A model generated the notes under the pieces. The model was given only the letters and a program-made list of their open reading frames with translations, was not told where the DNA came from and ran no database searches. Position numbers and translations under genes: made by a program. Below are positions 63,695 to 64,000 of a stretch of 64,000 nucleotides of DNA, in pieces (within the stretch, counting starts at the first letter, position 1; each line of letters starts with the position of its first letter). This stretch comes from Pseudoalteromonas phenolica (GTDB taxonomy: Bacteria; Pseudomonadota; Gammaproteobacteria; Enterobacterales; Alteromonadaceae): positions 18,499-82,498 of the forward strand of contig NZ_PPSW01000015.1 of the NCBI RefSeq assembly GCF_005876835.1, written 5' to 3'.

Positions 63695-64000
63695 AAAGCA
63701 CTGGCCAAGCTTAGATTAAGACGTTGAATAAGAGCTTCCGTTGAATAGGAGTAAGTGTTGAAAAACAAATGCAATCAAAAAGTCCACGTTCCAAGCGCCT
63801 TCTGATTGCAAAACCTTTCTCTAGCCAACCTCAAATGAAGTGATACCAAAAATTCTCTGCAACTGAATATCAGGTTCTGTTTGCGTGTACATTCTGGCAG
63901 TTTCAAATGGGCAAATTACAGTTGGTTAAAATAAGCGACGCAGGAGCAAAAACCAACTGTAATTTGTCCTGATTAATTGGCTTGATACTTATTGAACCTT
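63695..64000. other. Intergenic end of window, two inverted repeats
   Basis: No gene is visible. GCAATCA (63771-63777) pairs with TGATTGC (63803-63809). A stronger dyad has 16-base perfect arms, CAAATTACAGTTGGTT (63912-63927) and AACCAACTGTAATTTG (63951-63966), around 23 bases. It may be a REP-like repeat or a cruciform; without flanking context it cannot be assigned. Confidence 0.6.

Noticed and set aside
1..64000. CRISPR arrays, tRNA or rRNA genes, integrases, prophage
   Set aside because: No regularly spaced repeats, cloverleaf-like or rRNA sequence, and no transposase, integrase or phage structural proteins were found on either strand.

Overview
The window reads as chromosomal DNA of a marine gammaproteobacterium of the Alteromonadales, most like Pseudoalteromonas or a close relative. 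The grounds are AT-rich DNA (roughly 40% G+C by eye), many TonB-dependent receptors and secreted proteases (M9 collagenase, subtilisin, M12-type metalloprotease), sensor kinases with periplasmic parts, and short palindromic intergenic repeats. No rRNA, tRNA, CRISPR array, complete insertion sequence or prophage was seen. Genus placement is inference from gene content.

Layout. 1-5,000: nucleoside salvage, with deoB-deoD facing udk-nupC across a spacer that holds two copies of a 12-bp dyad; a ferredoxin-NADP reductase is cut by the left edge. 5,100-12,300: Nudix hydrolase, RsmB/NOP rRNA methyltransferase, FG-GAP secreted protein, an unknown multi-pass membrane protein, GNAT and SDR enzymes. 12,300-14,750: a structured intergenic stretch, a DUF3612-type XRE regulator, and divergently a 162-aa protein that looks like the alpha/beta domain of malate synthase G standing alone. 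14,900-19,500: solute-binding-like protein, GrpB protein, PAS-PAS-GGDEF cyclase, Ycf48-like repeat protein, STAS-like protein. 19,600-21,060: a membrane-anchored propeptide-like protein followed by a secreted M12-type metalloprotease. 21,320-26,260: a kinase/cyclase-homology/AAA fusion of the type known from TOMM (azole-modified peptide) loci, translationally coupled to a PhyH-type dioxygenase, then a 90-aa leader-like peptide with a Thr5 tail and a UUCG terminator. This is the best candidate for an undescribed system. 26,370-29,930: a coupled pair of lipoprotein and HEAT-repeat protein with a vitellogenin-like N-terminus.

29,900-38,000: ICMT-like methyltransferase, PaiB-like flavoprotein, a lipoprotein, an M9 collagenase, two small double-glycine peptide genes (56 and 49 aa) with Cys/Thr-rich tails, and a TPR sensor kinase. 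37,860-39,460: a NorR/sigma54-type promoter driving a small membrane protein and flavohemoglobin. 39,680-44,220: a secreted metallohydrolase-like protein, a serine beta-lactamase-fold hydrolase, and an Old Yellow Enzyme/TetR pair sharing three operator-like dyads. 44,300-53,650: lipoproteins, a TonB receptor, GDPD, subtilisin, a MITE-like element and MntP. 53,900-63,700: TonB receptor plus YfiR-histidine kinase, a small membrane protein, then TonB receptor, TPR-sulfotransferase and acyltransferase.

Taken together this is a surface- and secretion-rich region: proteases digest external protein, TonB receptors import products, and small peptide genes suggest secreted natural products or toxins. 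Nitrosative and electrophile stress defence (Hmp, OYE/TetR) and nucleoside scavenging complete it.
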